From Bowmanella sp. JS7-9 (GTDB taxonomy: Bacteria; Pseudomonadota; Gammaproteobacteria; Enterobacterales; Alteromonadaceae), in NCBI RefSeq assembly GCF_004329715.1, contig NZ_JXSY01000011.1, positions 1-64,000 on the forward strand: DNA of 64,000 nt, given 5' to 3'. Below are positions 61,792 through 64,000 of this stretch, piece by piece. The notes beneath the pieces were generated by a model. That model was not told the origin of the DNA. It did not search any database and saw only the letters and a list, made by a program, of their open reading frames with translations. The translations under genes were made by a program, and so were the position numbers. Numbering within the stretch: position 1 is the stretch's first letter; the number at the start of each line of letters is the position of its first letter.

Positions 61792-63318
61792 TCAATAACT
61801 TTTATAGAATGCCTCGGCTTCGAATTTCATAAACTCAGCAGATTTTTCGCTACTTCTTGAGATTACCTGAAAAGGTTCCAACCTCGCGATTTCTGTTTGT
61901 AAATCTTTGGCAGTTTTATTTGTACAACCAAGAATATCCTGAACAGAACTCGTCGAAACCCCTTCACACTGGAAAATATACGCAAATTCAAGAAGTTCCT
62001 GGAAGTTGAAAAACTTCTGTTGATAGTCATTAGGCGACTGACTAGCAAAAAATACAACAATCCCTTTTGAACGACCTTCACGAATTATCCTTTCAAGGAA
62101 TATATTCTTTTGACCTAGATAATTGTGTGCCTCATCGATGACCAGAATTGTTCGAATGGTTCTTCTTCCTGACTGCACAGGGCTATCCGGAAGAGACGCC
62201 ATTTCCTTATAAAGTCGTTCGATTATTAAATAACCAACCAGCTCTTTAAGTACGGGCATCGCATGAACATCTACTAAAAACGAACGGTTTGATACCTTCT
62301 CAATCGGCGCAATGTCACTGCCATGTCCCCAGAATAGGTTGAAGTCTGAAAGGTCTCTTAGCACTTCAATTAGACTGTCGTCTTTCTTCCCTTCCTCTTC
62401 GTACATCTCCTGAACAATGTTCAAAACATCTCGAAAATCAGGGAACGGTAATGGCATATCTGAACGTTTAGCATACGCTGCTCGAATAGCTTCGGTTAGT
62501 GCACCCTTCTGCACAACACCAAGCTTTGAATTAATCGAAGCAAAACTTTCAGCTTTTTCCCGAGCTGAAATATTTATAGTTTGTTCATCATACGAAGGCA
62601 GTACAAATGGATTTATAGGTAATGTTTGATTTCCTTGCAATAGTCGGTATGGGGTCACTTTTGCGACATCTAAGAATTTTTGGTTATCAACAACATCACC
62701 TTTGTAATCAAAGAAGATAAAGTTAGTTTGGTAGTTTGATTGCGTCCTAATATCCGCAAGGATTTTCAATAAAAATTGGGTTTTGCCGACACCAGGCTTA
62801 CCCATAATTGCTAAATGCGAATTTGCATGCTTTGCTGTGTTGTTAAGCTCAAGTAGCTGGTCTTTCTTGTCTAAGATAGTCTTTCCAATAAAGATATCCA
62901 AACCAGTCCCTTTAACTTCTTTACGGCCTGAGAACTGCACCATATCAGTAATTTTCTTCAAGAAAATCTCAGCATCTTTGTTTGAGTCATCAAACATAGC
63001 TGTCAAATGTTTGCTACCGTTATCAATGTGATCTTTTATTAGTGACTTATTCGAATAAAACTCATCTTCGGAAAGTTCTTTAATACCATGAACAAAACTG
63101 AGTACGGTTTTAAAAAAAAGCTCATCAGAGCCAATAAAAGTTGGTCTTTTTATTTCAGGACCAGAAAAGTCAGTACTCCTAGGTACATTCTTACCGTCTA
63201 CTGCAATGGAGACAGAAAATGCAATTCTGGCTAAAACATATTTTTCAAGCTTAGTTTCGAAGCGAAGACCACTGAGAATCTCATCAGATAGAACCGACGT
63301 ATATAATCTATCAGCCAT
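61792..63318 (-). CDS. DndE-like domain fused to HerA/DUF87 ATPase
   Basis: 508 residues. The first 120 or so resemble DndE, the small DNA-binding subunit of DNA phosphorothioation (KLEKYVLARIAFSVSIAVD, FSGPEIKRPTFIGSDELFF). The rest is a HerA/VirD4-like hexameric ATPase with Walker A GKPGVGKT, Walker B ILVIDEAHNYLG and the downstream VFFASQSP sensor. Typical DndE is about 110-130 residues and alone, so this is a fusion that adds a translocase. Start ATG 63318 overlaps the DndD stop as TAATG and has GGGAGGAAA upstream. It may help place sulfur on DNA or act as the restriction part. Confidence 0.72.
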   Translation of the reverse strand: MADRLYTSVLSDEILSGLRFETKLEKYVLARIAFSVSIAVDGKNVPRSTDFSGPEIKRPTFIGSDELFFKTVLSFVHGIKELSEDEFYSNKSLIKDHIDNGSKHLTAMFDDSNKDAEIFLKKITDMVQFSGRKEVKGTGLDIFIGKTILDKKDQLLELNNTAKHANSHLAIMGKPGVGKTQFLLKILADIRTQSNYQTNFIFFDYKGDVVDNQKFLDVAKVTPYRLLQGNQTLPINPFVLPSYDEQTINISAREKAESFASINSKLGVVQKGALTEAIRAAYAKRSDMPLPFPDFRDVLNIVQEMYEEEGKKDDSLIEVLRDLSDFNLFWGHGSDIAPIEKVSNRSFLVDVHAMPVLKELVGYLIIERLYKEMASLPDSPVQSGRRTIRTILVIDEAHNYLGQKNIFLERIIREGRSKGIVVFFASQSPNDYQQKFFNFQELLEFAYIFQCEGVSTSSVQDILGCTNKTAKDLQTEIARLEPFQVISRSSEKSAEFMKFEAEAFYKSY

Positions 63319-64000
63319 TATTTTTCCTCCCAGAAGTAGCCGGTTTTAAGAGTTGTGAGCTCTTGTTGGTGATTAAAAACTAAACTAGCAGCGCCACTAA
63401 GATGGCTTTCTAGTACTTTAAAGTAGTTTTCATCAATCTCCGTATCTGTGGAAAGAATAATGACTTGATCACCTGCATTCGGAAAATAATTTCTAATAAT
63501 ATTGTCGCGATGCGTACTGTCCAGACGAGATAAAGGTGTATCAATGATAATTGGCAAATTTAGCTGACTTGTTTGAGAAAGTCCCCAAAGCAAAGACAAT
63601 GCAAATACTTCCTTTTCCCCGGCGGACAAGCCTGACTTCTTAATTTCATGGCCATTTCGATCTGAAATTTTAACTTCATAGCTCTTCTCATCTATAGTGA
63701 TATCTTTAATTAAACCACTTTTTGATGAGAGCAACTTGTACATCTCAAAGGTCTTTTCTTGAAGTAGATGAACTTTGCTTTTCCGCATTCTCACAATAAA
63801 CTGGTTGAGCAATCCTGCAATTGCATCACACTCATTGATAAAATCGCTTTTCTCTTTCGATACATTATGCTTTTCGTAAAGCTTTTCGATTTCAAATTCA
63901 ATTTCACGAACTTTCTTCTCTAAAGAAAGAATATCTTCTTCAAGGATCCGAAGTTGCTCAGTTTTACGTCCAATCTGAGTTGCACAGCTCTCCATTTCTT
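63318..64000 (-). CDS. dndD: DNA sulfur modification protein DndD, C-terminal part
   Basis: The last 225 or so residues of an SMC-like ATPase; the frame runs beyond the window, so this is the C-terminal third only. Seen: a coiled coil (about the first 45 residues), the signature LSAGEKEVFALSLLWGL, Walker B LPIIIDTPLSRLD with D-loop, ILSTDTEID, and the ending YFWEEK. This is the DndD pattern. DndD works with DndC and DndE to replace a non-bridging phosphate oxygen with sulfur. Composition is more AT-rich than in the genes to the left. Upstream dndC and others are expected beyond 64000. Confidence 0.85.
   Translation of the reverse strand, partial: EMESCATQIGRKTEQLRILEEDILSLEKKVREIEFEIEKLYEKHNVSKEKSDFINECDAIAGLLNQFIVRMRKSKVHLLQEKTFEMYKLLSSKSGLIKDITIDEKSYEVKISDRNGHEIKKSGLSAGEKEVFALSLLWGLSQTSQLNLPIIIDTPLSRLDSTHRDNIIRNYFPNAGDQVIILSTDTEIDENYFKVLESHLSGAASLVFNHQQELTTLKTGYFWEEK

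Noticed and set aside
1-64000. CRISPR array or intact insertion sequence
   Set aside because: No regular repeat-spacer series and no transposase with terminal inverted repeats was seen.

Overview
The window looks like a chromosome segment of a marine gammaproteobacterium, probably of the Alteromonadales/Alteromonadaceae. Supporting signs are the two large TonB-dependent receptors, a TonB/T2SS-type secretome with a GlyGly-CTERM tail, DUF3010/DUF3014/DUF3718 family proteins, a GNAT-type PEP-CTERM/exosortase-associated acyltransferase, and the conserved yicC / rph-pyrE neighbourhood. I saw no rRNA, tRNA, CRISPR array or intact insertion sequence. The assignment is an inference from gene content, not from a marker gene.

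Layout. 1-270: two related structured-RNA-like units, each followed by a terminator-like hairpin. 0.48-6.9 kb: a CHASE2 membrane protein and a FecR-like exported protein converge on a two-gene operon for an exported helical protein and an exported TPR-CHAT cysteine-protease-like protein. 7.1-13.4 kb: an ABC ATPase and a permease/M1-aminopeptidase fusion, divergent from a LytS/LytTR two-component pair. 13.7-17.1 kb: an unrecognised four-gene membrane operon. 17.1-23.7 kb: a DPP-IV-type lipoprotein peptidase, a CxxC zinc-finger protein, a 27-residue membrane peptide, DUF3010, and a MerR plus VIT-VWA pair. 23.7-29.5 kb: an AcuI/YhdH reductase and a giant propeller-PAS-GGDEF-EAL sensor. 29.5-35.5 kb: a probable poly(3-hydroxybutyrate) utilisation locus (depolymerase, MetX-like hydrolase, GntP-type permease, divergent TonB receptor). 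35.6-39.6 kb: a CrbR/CrbS-like two-component pair. 39.7-44.3 kb: pyrC, an exosortase-type acyltransferase, a diguanylate cyclase and a sterol-desaturase-family hydroxylase. 44.5-47.5 kb: DUF3014, exported amidohydrolase and exported methyltransferase. 47.5-50.3 kb: rph-pyrE-tusA with divergent yicC. 50.3-50.85 kb: a gene-poor stretch with a long hairpin. 50.85-61.7 kb: a TonB receptor with a carboxypeptidase-regulatory domain, a solute-binding protein, a serine hydrolase, DJ-1/PfpI, YjjG, an esterase, a GlyGly-CTERM protein, a DUF3718 protein and a BaiN-family flavoprotein. 61.8-64 kb: the visibly AT-richer end of a DNA phosphorothioation (Dnd) operon running out of the window.

Most of the middle is ordinary core and surface-nutrition biology. 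The parts that merit a second look are the tandem RNA units at the left edge, the exported CHAT/CHASE2 cluster, the unrecognised 13.7-17.1 kb operon, and the Dnd island whose last gene fuses a DndE-like domain to a HerA-type ATPase.
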